A DNA stretch of 64,000 nt from positions 62,001-126,000 of the forward strand of contig NZ_JAAXCU010000030.1 of NCBI RefSeq assembly GCF_012911845.1, given 5' to 3'. Source of the DNA: Bacillus sp. RO2. Lineage in GTDB: Bacteria > Bacillota > Bacilli > Bacillales > Bacillaceae_I. Below, piece after piece: positions 49,950 through 58,398 of the stretch (position 1 is the first letter of the stretch; each line of letters starts with the position of its first letter). The notes beneath the pieces were generated by a model. The model had not been told where the DNA came from. It was given only the letters and a program-made list of their open reading frames with translations, and made no database searches. Position numbers and translations under genes: made by a program.

Positions 49950-51821
49950 GTGAGTACGTTAGCACAGAAAAAAGGCTTTGGCGCAACGGTATGGGATTAT
50001 CTAACAACGGTAGACCATAAGAAAATCGCCATCCTTTACCTTATTGCCGGCGGTTTCTTCTTTATCGTCGGTGGCTTGGAAGCGATGTTTATTCGTATCC
50101 AACTGGCAGTACCAAATAATGATTTTTTAGCTGCAGGCCTTTATAATGAAATACTTACTATGCACGGAACAACAATGATTTTCTTGGCAGCGATGCCATT
50201 ATTGTTTGCGTTTATGAACGCAGCTGTTCCTTTACAAATCGGTGCACGTGACGTTGCATTCCCATTTATCAACGCTTTAGGTTTTTGGTTATTCTTCTTT
50301 GGAGGAGTATTCCTGAACATGAGTTGGTTCTTAGGTGGAGCACCTGATGCTGGGTGGACTTCTTATGCATCACTGTCACTGGCATCTGAAGGTCATGGTA
50401 TTGACTTTTATGCGTTAGGACTTCAAATATCGGGTATTGGTACACTAATTGGTGGTATTAACTTCCTTGTTACGATCATCAACATGCGAGCTCCTGGTAT
50501 GACTTATATGCGTATGCCATTGTTTACATGGTCTACGTTTGTAGCATCTGCACTAATTCTTTTTGCTTTCCCTCCATTAACTGTTGGGCTGGCATTAATG
50601 ATGTTCGACCGCCTTTTCGGAACAGCTTTCTTTGATCCGAACCTTGGTGGTAACACAGTAATCTGGGAGCATTTATTCTGGATTTTCGGACATCCTGAAG
50701 TTTACATTTTAATCTTACCGGCATTCGGTATTTTCTCTGATGTATTCTCTACTTTCTCTAAGAAACGCCTTTTCGGATATTCTTCCATGGTATTCGCGAC
50801 AGTATTAATCGGTTTCTTAGGATTCATGGTGTGGGCTCACCACATGTTCACAACTGGTCTTGGACCGATTGCGAATGCAATCTTTGCGGTTGCAACAATG
50901 GCAATTGCCGTACCAACTGGTATTAAAATCTTTAACTGGATGTTCACGATGTGGGGCGGACAGTTACAAATCAATACTGCAATGCTATGGTCAGTAGCAT
51001 TCATTCCTACTTTCGTACTTGGTGGGGTAACAGGGGTAATGCTAGCTTCAGCTGCTGCTGACTATCAATACCACGATTCTTATTTTGTAGTAGCCCATTT
51101 CCACTACGTAATCGTAGGTGGGGTAGTGTTTGGTCTTTTCGCTGGACTTCACTACTGGTGGCCGAAGATTTTTGGTAAAATTTTAGATGAAACTTTAGGA
51201 AAGATTACTTTCTGGTTATTCTTCATAGGTTTCCATTTAACGTTCTTCATCCAACATTTCCTTGGTCTAATGGGGATGCCACGTCGTGTATTCACATTCG
51301 GTAAAGATCTAGGATGGGAACTAGGAAACTTAGTTAGCTCCATCGGTGCTATTTTCATGGCACTTGCAACAGTTGTATTATTCATCAATATCGTAAAAAC
51401 TGCTATTAGCAAGCAGACAGTTGCTGGCGATGCTTGGGGCTATGGCCGTACGTTAGAATGGTCCATTCCTTCACCACCACCAGAGCACAACTTTACGCAA
51501 ACTCCACTTGTTCGTGGACTTGATCCGTTATGGGTAGAGAAAATGGAAGGTAAAAAAGGCATGACGCCTGCAGAACCAATTGGAGACATTCATATGCCAA
51601 ACGGTTCCATTCTACCGTTTATTATTTCTATCGGGTTGTTTATTGCAGCATTCGGTGTGATGTATAGAACTGATTACACTTGGGGTCTTCCGGTAATGAT
51701 TATTGGATTACTAGTTACATTTGGTGCCATGTTCTTCCGTTCTATAATTGACGATCATGGATATCATATTCATAAAGAAGATCTTCTTGCTGAAGATGAT
51801 GACAAGGGGGCGAAGTTATAA
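49950..51821 (+). CDS. ctaD: Cytochrome caa3 oxidase subunit I
   Basis: Catalytic subunit containing heme a, heme a3 and CuB. The 623-aa protein has 12 core helices plus a C-terminal extension with two more helices, as in B. subtilis. Ligand motifs are seen: TMHGTTMIF (heme a His), WIFGHPEVYILILPAFG (CuB His and cross-linked Tyr), WAHHMF (CuB His pair) and VAHFHYVIVGG (heme His pair). The GTG start follows AAAGGGAGG. It overlaps the ctaE start by 1 nt (TAATG). Confidence 0.97.
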   Translation: MSTLAQKKGFGATVWDYLTTVDHKKIAILYLIAGGFFFIVGGLEAMFIRIQLAVPNNDFLAAGLYNEILTMHGTTMIFLAAMPLLFAFMNAAVPLQIGARDVAFPFINALGFWLFFFGGVFLNMSWFLGGAPDAGWTSYASLSLASEGHGIDFYALGLQISGIGTLIGGINFLVTIINMRAPGMTYMRMPLFTWSTFVASALILFAFPPLTVGLALMMFDRLFGTAFFDPNLGGNTVIWEHLFWIFGHPEVYILILPAFGIFSDVFSTFSKKRLFGYSSMVFATVLIGFLGFMVWAHHMFTTGLGPIANAIFAVATMAIAVPTGIKIFNWMFTMWGGQLQINTAMLWSVAFIPTFVLGGVTGVMLASAAADYQYHDSYFVVAHFHYVIVGGVVFGLFAGLHYWWPKIFGKILDETLGKITFWLFFIGFHLTFFIQHFLGLMGMPRRVFTFGKDLGWELGNLVSSIGAIFMALATVVLFINIVKTAISKQTVAGDAWGYGRTLEWSIPSPPPEHNFTQTPLVRGLDPLWVEKMEGKKGMTPAEPIGDIHMPNGSILPFIISIGLFIAAFGVMYRTDYTWGLPVMIIGLLVTFGAMFFRSIIDDHGYHIHKEDLLAEDDDKGAKL

Positions 51822-52444
51822 TGCATACTGAAGAAAAATTCACAGCAGAAACTTTTCCCGCTTCGCCTGAAAAGGCGACCCTTGAAGGTAAAAACAAGTT
51901 TTTAGGCTTCTGGCTTTTCCTAGGTGGAGAGACTGTACTTTTTGCTTCTTTGTTTGCAACATATTTAGCTTTAAGTGGACCTGATTCCATTGTTTCTGGT
52001 CCTGATCAAAAAGAATTATTTGATCTAGCACTAGTTTTTGCTGCAACAATGATTCTTTTAACAAGTTCTTTAACAAGTGTGTACGCTATGTACCACATGA
52101 AAAACTTTAACTTTAAAAAGATGCAATTGTGGATGGGTATCACATGGCTTCTAGGATTATCATTCTTAATCCTAGAGATCTATGAGTTCAATCATTATAT
52201 CCATTTAGGCCATACAATTACTAGCAGTGCGTTTGGTTCTGCATTCTACGTATTAGTTGGTACTCACGGTGCCCACGTATTCTTCGGTTTACTTTGGATT
52301 GGAACTCTTTTAATCCGTAACATGAGACGTGGTTTGGATCTATACAATGCCCCTAAGTTCTATGTAGCATCACTATACTGGCACTTTATCGACGTTGTAT
52401 GGTTATTCATCTTTACTGTTGTATATTTAATGGGATTGGTGTGA
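51821..52444 (+). CDS. ctaE: Cytochrome caa3 oxidase subunit III
   Basis: A 207-aa five-helix subunit of the oxidase (FWLFLGGETVLFASLFATY and the C-terminal HFIDVVWLFIFTVVYL are characteristic). The ATG overlaps the last base of the ctaD stop codon; AAGGGGGCG in ctaD supplies the ribosome site. It is required for stability of subunit I rather than catalysis. Confidence 0.96.
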   Translation: MHTEEKFTAETFPASPEKATLEGKNKFLGFWLFLGGETVLFASLFATYLALSGPDSIVSGPDQKELFDLALVFAATMILLTSSLTSVYAMYHMKNFNFKKMQLWMGITWLLGLSFLILEIYEFNHYIHLGHTITSSAFGSAFYVLVGTHGAHVFFGLLWIGTLLIRNMRRGLDLYNAPKFYVASLYWHFIDVVWLFIFTVVYLMGLV

Positions 52445-52450
52445 TGACTG

Positions 52451-52783
52451 ATGGCAAATACTCAATCAAATACAGGTAACCCAAAAGTAGACTTAGCATA
52501 TCGTCGCAAAAAGAATAAGGAAGAAATGAGATACCAAGTTGTATCCTTCGTATTAATGATCTTCCTTACTCTACTTGCATTCCTTGCAGTAGGAGCAGAG
52601 ATGTCCAAGTACTTTATCGTACCTTTCATCATCTTGCTTGCAATTGTACAGTGTATTTTCCAACTATATTATTTCATGCACATGAACCATAAAGGACATG
52701 AAACTCCAGCATTATTCTTATATTCTGGATTGGCAGTTGGCTTAATCACAATCTTGGCATTTACTACTATCATCTGGTGGTAA
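52451..52783 (+). CDS. ctaF: Cytochrome caa3 oxidase subunit IV
   Basis: A 110-aa three-helix subunit (about 28-48, 52-72 and 85-108) with the conserved QLYYFMHMNHKGHE segment. It starts 6 nt after ctaE. Last gene before a terminator; ctaG, normally adjacent, is displaced by 800 bp of repeats. Confidence 0.94.
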   Translation: MANTQSNTGNPKVDLAYRRKKNKEEMRYQVVSFVLMIFLTLLAFLAVGAEMSKYFIVPFIILLAIVQCIFQLYYFMHMNHKGHETPALFLYSGLAVGLITILAFTTIIWW

Positions 52784-52791
52784 AAACCAAA

Positions 52792-52827
52792 CAAAAAAGG
52801 CAGCCCATAGTGGCTGTCTTTTTTTGT
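52792..52827 (+). terminator. Intrinsic terminator of ctaCDEF
   Basis: AAAAAAGGCAGCC and GGCTGTCTTTTTT pair around CATAGT, with Ts following. Confidence 0.88.
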
Positions 52828-52911
52828 TTGTATAACAGCGTAGAACTGTTGATTTGCGTTCCAGGCGCTTCGCTTGCCTGCGGGCGGTTCGTAAGCCTGC
52901 TCACACAGCAT

Positions 52912-53129
52912 GAAAGCCACTGAAAAAGTCTTTGAATATAGATGTTGTTAAGACACCGCTGTGGACTTCCGCAAATGGCTTCGCTTTCCTAGGGGCGCTG
53001 CTGGAGCCTCCTCGGCAAGCCTGCGGGGTCTCCACCTAGCGCGATCTCCCTCAGGAGTCTTCGCCTTTTGCTCCAATCCACAGCTTAATATTCACTAGCA
53101 CATGATTTTTCAGTTTTACAGTGGCTTTC
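52912..53129. mobile_element. 218-bp insert with 11-bp terminal inverted repeats (MITE-like)
   Basis: GAAAGCCACTG (52912-52922) and CAGTGGCTTTC (53119-53129) are exact reverse complements at the two junctions of the split subfamily B element. The inside has no transposase, but contains a complete subfamily A palindrome (52956-53085). It could be a non-autonomous derivative of an insertion sequence; the parent is not in the window and no clear target duplication is visible. Confidence 0.55.
52956..53085 (-). repeat. Palindromic repeat element, subfamily A, copy 4 (nested)
   Basis: A 130-bp element bounded by CCGCTGTGG and CCACAGC. The core arms are TGGAG and CTCCA (compensated). It lies inside the 218-bp insert. 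Confidence 0.85.
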
Positions 53130-53282
53130 TCCGCCTGAAGGGTCTCACCTGTCCCTTCATCCCACGGGCGTCTAGGCGTTCTTCCACTCCAATCAACAAG
53201 GTTATTTCATTCACCTGAGGTTCTATGTAAAGGCAATTACCAGAACTGAAAGTGTGATAACACTATTTTTTGCGTAATTTCT

Positions 53283-53411
53283 AGCTGTGGATTGGAGCAA
53301 ATGGCGGAGTCTCCAGCGGGGTAGTAACGGTAGCTTGAGACCCCACAGCGCAGCGAGGAGGCTCAAGCACCGTCCCGCGGAAAGCGAAGTCATTTGCGGA
53401 AAGGAACAGCA
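53283..53411 (+). repeat. Palindromic repeat element, subfamily A, copy 5
   Basis: A 129-bp element beginning AGCTGTGGATTGGAGCAAATGG with core arms CTTGAG and CTCAAG. Its right end reads GGAACAGC rather than a complement of the left end, as in the copy at 58075. It is the third repeat unit in the ctaF-ctaG gap; no gene is seen in this gap. Confidence 0.85.
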
Positions 53412-53590
53412 CCGTTAACCGACAACTTAAAGCCCATATAAAAGAGTAACATTGTCTAATTCATGACACTTTCAGTTAATGGGGACTATCCTTTTTGTAT
53501 CACATTGAACGAGCTTGCTCTTGTATAGTATAATATGGTTATGCAAAGGGAGACCCATTTAGGTCTCTATAAAATTGAGGTGACAGCATA

Positions 53591-54499
53591 ATGATCGGCA
53601 ACTTGGATATGTTTGGATTCCAAGCTTTATGGAGTCCATTTTTATTAATTTTCACTATCCTTACCATAGCATTATATTTCTATATTACCGGCAAAGGGAG
53701 ACACCGTTTCCAGGACTCTGAGGAAATATCAAACAAGCAACGTGCTCTATTCCTCATCAGTATGATACTGTTTTACCTTGTAAAAGGATCACCAGTTGAT
53801 TTGTTATCTCATTTAATGTTAAGTGCTCATATGACGCAAATGGCGATATTATATCTGGTAATTCCACCTATTTTACTTATGGGTATGCCTGCTTGGGTTC
53901 TTAGAAAATTCATCAATCTTCCAGTGGTAGAACCTGTGTTCCGGTTTATTTCAAAACCACTTATTGCATTATTCGTTTTTAACGTATTGTTCTCTCTTTA
54001 CCATATACCAGTCGTATTTGACACGATAAAGGTTGATATGGTCTACCATACGGCATATACATCTGTAATGTTCTTAGGGGCTTTTATCATGTGGTGGCCT
54101 CTTGTTAATCCACTACCTGAGGAACAACGGCTTTCAGGAATTAAGAAAATTGGTTATATTATGGCAGACGGAATGTTATTGACACCTGCTTGTGCCTTGA
54201 TTATTTTCGCAGATCAGCCACTATATTCTACGTATTCGGAGTTGACTGCATGGATGGCAGCACTTGCTTTATGTGTACCAGCCGGAACCTTAAGTGGTCT
54301 TGATCTTGGTGGGCCAGAGTTGTTCAATGCTTTGCCATTGGTTGAAGATCAACAGCTTGGTGGTGTCATCATGAAAATCATCCAAGAAATCATGTACGGC
54401 AGCATTTTAGCCTACGTATTCTTCGGCTGGGCCAAGCGTGAACGAGAAAAAGACGAAATCGACCTAAACAAAGCCATGCAACCAAAAGTGGTGGAGTAA
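53591..54499 (+). CDS. ctaG: Cytochrome c oxidase assembly factor CtaG
   Basis: A 302-aa membrane protein of the caa3_CtaG family with about seven helices; needed for assembly of an active caa3 oxidase, probably copper delivery to subunit I. Histidine-containing loops (LLSHLMLSAHMTQM, FSLYHIPVVFD) and ADGMLLTPACALIIFADQPLY are recognisable. The ATG follows TGAGGTGACAG. Separated from ctaF by 807 bp of repeats and a terminator, so it probably has its own promoter (TATAAT at about 53530). Confidence 0.93.
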   Translation: MIGNLDMFGFQALWSPFLLIFTILTIALYFYITGKGRHRFQDSEEISNKQRALFLISMILFYLVKGSPVDLLSHLMLSAHMTQMAILYLVIPPILLMGMPAWVLRKFINLPVVEPVFRFISKPLIALFVFNVLFSLYHIPVVFDTIKVDMVYHTAYTSVMFLGAFIMWWPLVNPLPEEQRLSGIKKIGYIMADGMLLTPACALIIFADQPLYSTYSELTAWMAALALCVPAGTLSGLDLGGPELFNALPLVEDQQLGGVIMKIIQEIMYGSILAYVFFGWAKREREKDEIDLNKAMQPKVVE

Positions 54500-54502
54500 A
54501 GG

Positions 54503-54536
54503 AAAAACAGCAACTTTTTCTGTTGCTGTTTTTCTA
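54503..54536 (+). terminator. Intrinsic terminator after ctaG
   Basis: AAAAACAGCAAC and GTTGCTGTTTTT pair around TTTTTCT. Confidence 0.9.
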
Positions 54537-54640
54537 TGTAGCATTATTTACAATATCATGAACGTTTGATAATCATGTTGATTCAACGTGAAATGTTTTC
54601 TAAAATAAAAGAATGAAAAGAAGTACGAGAGGAGAACAAG

Positions 54641-55108
54641 ATGGATCACTCAATTCCAATAATGCCTACAATCAGTACATTCTTTATCGTACTGAGCGCC
54701 ATATTTGTCGCAATAGGCTGGTACTTAATTAGTAAACGCAAAATAGAAGCACATAAAAAAGCAATGTTTTTTGCAGCAATTTTCGCAATAATTTTCTTTG
54801 TCATTTATGCATCAAGAACTATTTTTGTTGGCAATACCAGCTTCGGAGGACCTGATGATATAAAAGTGTATTATACAATCTTCTTACTTTTTCACATCAC
54901 CCTTGCTACGGTTGGTGCTGTCATGGGAATTATCACCCTATGGACAGGCTACAAAAACAAGCTGGAAAAGCATAGAAAGCTTGGTCCGATCACAAGTATC
55001 ATCTGGTTTTCTACCGCAATTACAGGTGTTGCAGTTTACTTACTTTTATATGTTATTTATCAGGGTGGCGAAACTACATCCGTTTTCAAAGCTATACTAG
55101 GTCTATAA
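54641..55108 (+). CDS. DUF420 family membrane protein
   Basis: A 155-aa protein with four to five membrane segments (about 12-30, 42-62, 78-105 and 125-150) and the DUF420 pattern YASRTIFVGNTSFGGPDD with a following HITLATVGAVMG histidine segment. The family is usually found near cytochrome oxidase genes, as here, and may act in heme-copper oxidase biogenesis; that is inference. The ATG has GAGAGGAG upstream. Confidence 0.87.
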   Translation: MDHSIPIMPTISTFFIVLSAIFVAIGWYLISKRKIEAHKKAMFFAAIFAIIFFVIYASRTIFVGNTSFGGPDDIKVYYTIFLLFHITLATVGAVMGIITLWTGYKNKLEKHRKLGPITSIIWFSTAITGVAVYLLLYVIYQGGETTSVFKAILGL

Positions 55109-55112
55109 GAAC

Positions 55113-55151
55113 AAAAAAAGGTGATTGGACAATAGTCCAATCACCTTTTTT
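55113..55151. terminator. Bidirectional terminator
   Basis: AAAAAAGGTGATTGGAC and GTCCAATCACCTTTTTT are perfectly complementary around AATA, with T tracts on both strands. Confidence 0.95.
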
Positions 55152-55156
55152 GGATG

Positions 55157-56215
55157 CTATATTTTAAAGTTCAGTTTAATAATACCTGCTTCACGTGCAG
55201 AATTAAATGCAATTAATAATAATGGTCCTACAATAAATCCAAGGATGCCAAGCAGCTTTAAACCTAAATACATGGCAATCAAAGTTGCTAGTGGAGAAAG
55301 TCCGATATGACTTCCCATAACTTTAGGTTCAACCGTTCTTCTAATGACTAAAAGAACGACAGCCAATATGGACAATTGTGTTCCAAGTCCGATATCACCT
55401 GTAATGTAATGGAATATAGCCCATGGTCCCAAGATTACAATGGAGCCTATAATGGGAATGAAATCAATGACCCAGATGATAAAAGCCATTAGTAATGCTA
55501 CCTCGGGTGAAATAAATAACAATCCAATCAAGCTGGCGAAAAATATAATGACACTGACAAGGAATTGTGCTTTAAAGAAACCAAACACTACATAAGATAA
55601 TCTTGAACTCATGAATTTTACTTTGGCTGCCGTTTCTTCTTTAAGGTGTGAATAAAGACCTGCTTTTAAGCGAGGCATGTCAATTAAAAACAAGAAAAGG
55701 GCAATCAGGTAAACGATGAAACTGACCAAATAATTTGGAATATTTGTGAAAATACTCTTGATATTTTGTATATTAAACAAATCTGTCAAGTATATTCTCA
55801 ATTCATAAAGAAATTTGTCAACTTGCAGGCTGATTTCAGTAACAAATTCAGGTGGAAGATCTTCAGAAGCATTATTCATATCGGATTGAAAGTCACGCCA
55901 TACCCTGTTAACTTCATTTATGTAAGAAGGGGCATTCTCTACCAAGTTGATTCCTTCTGTAATTACTTTTGTTGTTAGAAAATACCCTACAATCCCGATA
56001 CTAGTCAAAAACAACAGAAAAACGATGAAAACAGAAAGGTTTCTTTGTAATTTCGCTCTCGCTTGTAAAAGCCTCACAAGAGGTTCAAGGAACATTGCTG
56101 TAATCAAAGCAATGATGATGGGAATTGATACAGGCAATATAAAAAATGCAATCATTGCTATTACAGCAATAATAATTAGTATAAAAAGTGTTCGAATACT
56201 AAACAGCGTTGACAA
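55157..56215 (-). CDS. AI-2E family transporter
   Basis: A 352-aa polytopic protein of the AI-2E/PerM permease family (related to YueF, YtvI, YrrI of B. subtilis). About eight helices, with a soluble insertion around 85-145 and the family signature DFIPIIGSIVILGP near 255. Start is TTG 56215, 7 nt after AAAGGAG; the frame from ATG 56239 lies upstream of that site. Substrate unknown; Na+(K+)/H+ antiport is reported for some members. Confidence 0.86.
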   Translation of the reverse strand: MSTLFSIRTLFILIIIAVIAMIAFFILPVSIPIIIALITAMFLEPLVRLLQARAKLQRNLSVFIVFLLFLTSIGIVGYFLTTKVITEGINLVENAPSYINEVNRVWRDFQSDMNNASEDLPPEFVTEISLQVDKFLYELRIYLTDLFNIQNIKSIFTNIPNYLVSFIVYLIALFLFLIDMPRLKAGLYSHLKEETAAKVKFMSSRLSYVVFGFFKAQFLVSVIIFFASLIGLLFISPEVALLMAFIIWVIDFIPIIGSIVILGPWAIFHYITGDIGLGTQLSILAVVLLVIRRTVEPKVMGSHIGLSPLATLIAMYLGLKLLGILGFIVGPLLLIAFNSAREAGIIKLNFKI

Positions 56216-56426
56216 TGGATGTCTCCTTTCTAATACCATACTCCTATATTAATTATAGTATGGATTTTATTGAAATAACAGTATGTATGAAAATAAATAT
56301 GAGAACGGTTTCTATTTATACATTCTTTTATTCGTAAAAGGGAAAAAGTAGATAAAAGTTAAGTAAGCACAGTTATTGTATAAAAGCATAAAATAATAAA
56401 ACCCCTAATGAGAAGAGGAGGTATAC

Positions 56427-56771
56427 ATGATGTTGTTACTGAAGAAAGGACAGGAAGAGATGAGTAATATGCTGTTGCAAACAGTTATATCTATCTGTGT
56501 TTCAGATATTGGTGATATCAAACTCCTTCCACCACGTTCGGTAGGGAAATTGTACTCTTTCATAAATCGAGACCAAATCAATCATGCAGTGATTAATTAT
56601 AATGATAAAAATAAGCTATGTATTGAACTTTTTGTTGCTGTCGTATACAACAAATGTATTCCACAAAAATGCAAGGAACTACAAACATTAATTAAAAAAG
56701 AAATTGAAGTCATTACAGGGGAGAGGGTATCGGAAGTAAATATATACGTTGATTATATATGGATCAAATAA
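56427..56771 (+). CDS. Asp23/Gls24-like protein
   Basis: A 114-aa protein whose C-terminal half (IELFVAVVYNKCIPQKCKEL ... VITGERVSEVNIYVDYI) has the pattern of the Asp23/Gls24 (alkaline-shock, DUF322) family. It is divergent: two cysteines replace usual residues, and it lacks the family's YxGV start. The ATG follows AGAGGAGGTATAC. It stands alone; no neighbour explains its role. Identification rests on pattern only. Confidence 0.65.
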   Translation: MMLLLKKGQEEMSNMLLQTVISICVSDIGDIKLLPPRSVGKLYSFINRDQINHAVINYNDKNKLCIELFVAVVYNKCIPQKCKELQTLIKKEIEVITGERVSEVNIYVDYIWIK

Positions 56772-56786
56772 AGTTTAAAGAAAAAA

Positions 56787-56822
56787 GGTGAAGCAAGCCC
56801 GTTATGCCTGCAATTCACCTTG
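56787..56822 (-). terminator. Terminator of ylbA
   Basis: AAGGTGAAGCA and TGCAATTCACCTT pair imperfectly; on the minus strand six Ts follow. Confidence 0.75.
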
Positions 56823-56836
56823 AGAACTCATTTCAA

Positions 56837-57193
56837 TTATTTAATTGTATCCATACGTTCTTTAGCTTGTTTTAACAAAGAAGTTGAAGTAGATACTATA
56901 TTGGAAGGAAATGTTTCGCCTTCTCCATACTCCACGCCATGCGGATAGTAATGCTTGCCTAAAAGCGGTGTCAACAAGTTAATGATAGCATGTGAACCAC
57001 CAATATCACCTTCTACAGCATATCCTTGAACACGAAGGTAAAATGTGCCTTCTTTTGTTTCAAATTTACGGTCATAGGTTACTCGCTCATAGTCCCATTG
57101 ACCAGCAAGGTCAAAACCTAAATCCTCCATAATGTCAGTTAAACGGGATAATTCCACTCTTTCATTTTCAAAGCCTGTATTCTCAATTTTCAT
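56837..57193 (-). CDS. ylbA: YugN-like family protein YlbA
   Basis: A 118-aa soluble protein of the YugN-like family (MKIENTGFENERVELSRLTD; WDYERVTYDRKFETKEGTFYLR). Function unknown. The ATG follows AAAAAGGAGTGTACATAC. Position next to ylbB supports the name. Confidence 0.82.
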   Translation of the reverse strand: MKIENTGFENERVELSRLTDIMEDLGFDLAGQWDYERVTYDRKFETKEGTFYLRVQGYAVEGDIGGSHAIINLLTPLLGKHYYPHGVEYGEGETFPSNIVSTSTSLLKQAKERMDTIK

Positions 57194-57434
57194 GTATGTA
57201 CACTCCTTTTTCTATCACTGTGAAACCAAATAAAGTATGCTCCCTGTTTTATAATAGTACGAAAGCGGACAACTTTCAATAAAAGGTTCTCAATCTCAGG
57301 CTGGTCCAATTAAGTTTTTTGGAAAAATTCATGATTTTGTAGAAAATGGTGAACCTAATGTAGTAGAAGAAGATACCTTTATCCTCTTCAAAATAGTGGA
57401 CAGCTATGTATGAAATAAATCGGAGGTAGAAAAA

Positions 57435-57848
57435 ATGCAAACGGTAAGAGATGTTATGACAACAAATGTAGATTGTTGTACACCATTGGATAATGTGTTT
57501 GAAGTGGCAACAAAAATGAAGGATCTGAATGTAGGGGCCATTCCAATTGTGGAAAATGGACAGCTATTGGGAATGATTACAGATAGGGACCTAGTTGTCA
57601 GAGGTATTGCAGAAAAACATCCAGGTTCTAATCCAGTAACAAATGTAATGAGCGATCACTTAATTACCATTGGTCCTGATACTTCTATTGCAGAGGCTTC
57701 TCATTTAATGGCAGAACATCAAGTCCGAAGACTGCCTGTAGTGGAAAATGGGCAGTTGATCGGAATAGTATCACTAGGAGATTTGGCAGTGAGGGATTAT
57801 TCAGACGACCAAGCTGGAGATGCGCTTAGTGATATTTCAGAAAAATAA
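57435..57848 (+). CDS. ylbB: CBS-domain protein YlbB
   Basis: A 137-aa protein made of two CBS motifs (about 8-60 and 73-128), forming one Bateman module that binds adenine nucleotides (GMITDRDLVVRG and IGIVSLGDLAVRD are the ends of the two motifs). No attached catalytic domain, so it is a stand-alone sensor of unknown partner. The ATG follows TCGGAGGTAG. No terminator follows; two palindromic repeats lie immediately downstream. Confidence 0.9.
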   Translation: MQTVRDVMTTNVDCCTPLDNVFEVATKMKDLNVGAIPIVENGQLLGMITDRDLVVRGIAEKHPGSNPVTNVMSDHLITIGPDTSIAEASHLMAEHQVRRLPVVENGQLIGIVSLGDLAVRDYSDDQAGDALSDISEK

Positions 57849-57865
57849 CCTAAACATAGTACGCT

Positions 57866-57990
57866 GTTGATTTCCGTTCCAGGCCCTTCGCTTGCCTGCG
57901 GGCGATCCGTGAGCCTCCTCGGCTTCGCCTGCGGGGTCTCACCTGTCCCTTCCTCCCACGGGCGTCTTCGCGCCTTCCACTCCAATCAAC
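57866..57990 (-). repeat. Palindromic repeat element, subfamily B, copy 3
   Basis: A 125-bp intact copy bounded by GTTGATT and AATCAAC. Core arms GTGAG and CTCAC pair fully, a compensated variant of TTGAG/CTCAA. Confidence 0.85.
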
Positions 57991-58074
57991 AAGGTTACTT
58001 CATTCACCATAGGTCAAAAAGACGACCTAACAGAGTTATTAATGTACCCTTGAAGATTCTTTTAATGACTTACT

Positions 58075-58204
58075 AGCTGTGTATTGGAGCAAATGGCGTA
58101 GACTCCAGCGGGGGAGTAACGGTAGCTTGAGACCCCGCAACGAAGAGAGGAGGCTCAAGCACCGTCCCGCGGAAAGCGAAGCCATTTGCGGAAAGGAACA
58201 GCGG
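58075..58204 (+). repeat. Palindromic repeat element, subfamily A, copy 6
   Basis: A 130-bp element starting AGCTGTGTATTGGAGC and ending GGAACAGCGG; core arms CTTGAG and CTCAAG. It follows subfamily B copy 3 by 84 bp, the same B-then-A order as in the pycA-phr gap. Confidence 0.85.
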
Positions 58205-58398
58205 CGCAAAACCAATAACTAAAGTCTTTAAAATTACCGGTTGATTATTAACCGGTTTATTTATGTTATAACAAAAGTATTCATTCTACTTTTAAAGGGT
58301 ATAGATAGAATAAATCTACTATTGTCTATTAAAACGTAAAATTGTGAATGAAAGTGATTCTAGTAAATATAATGATAGAAAAGGGAGGGGAAAGAGAA

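Larger units (their letters stand above)
52848..53197 (-). repeat. Subfamily B repeat split by an inserted element
   Basis: The left part (52848 to about 52910, starting GTTGATTTGCGTTCCAGGCG) and the right part (about 53130-53197, ending CCACTCCAATCAAC) match the two halves of the intact copies at 44272-44399 and 57866-57990. Between them is a 218-bp segment bounded by an 11-bp inverted repeat. Confidence 0.75.
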
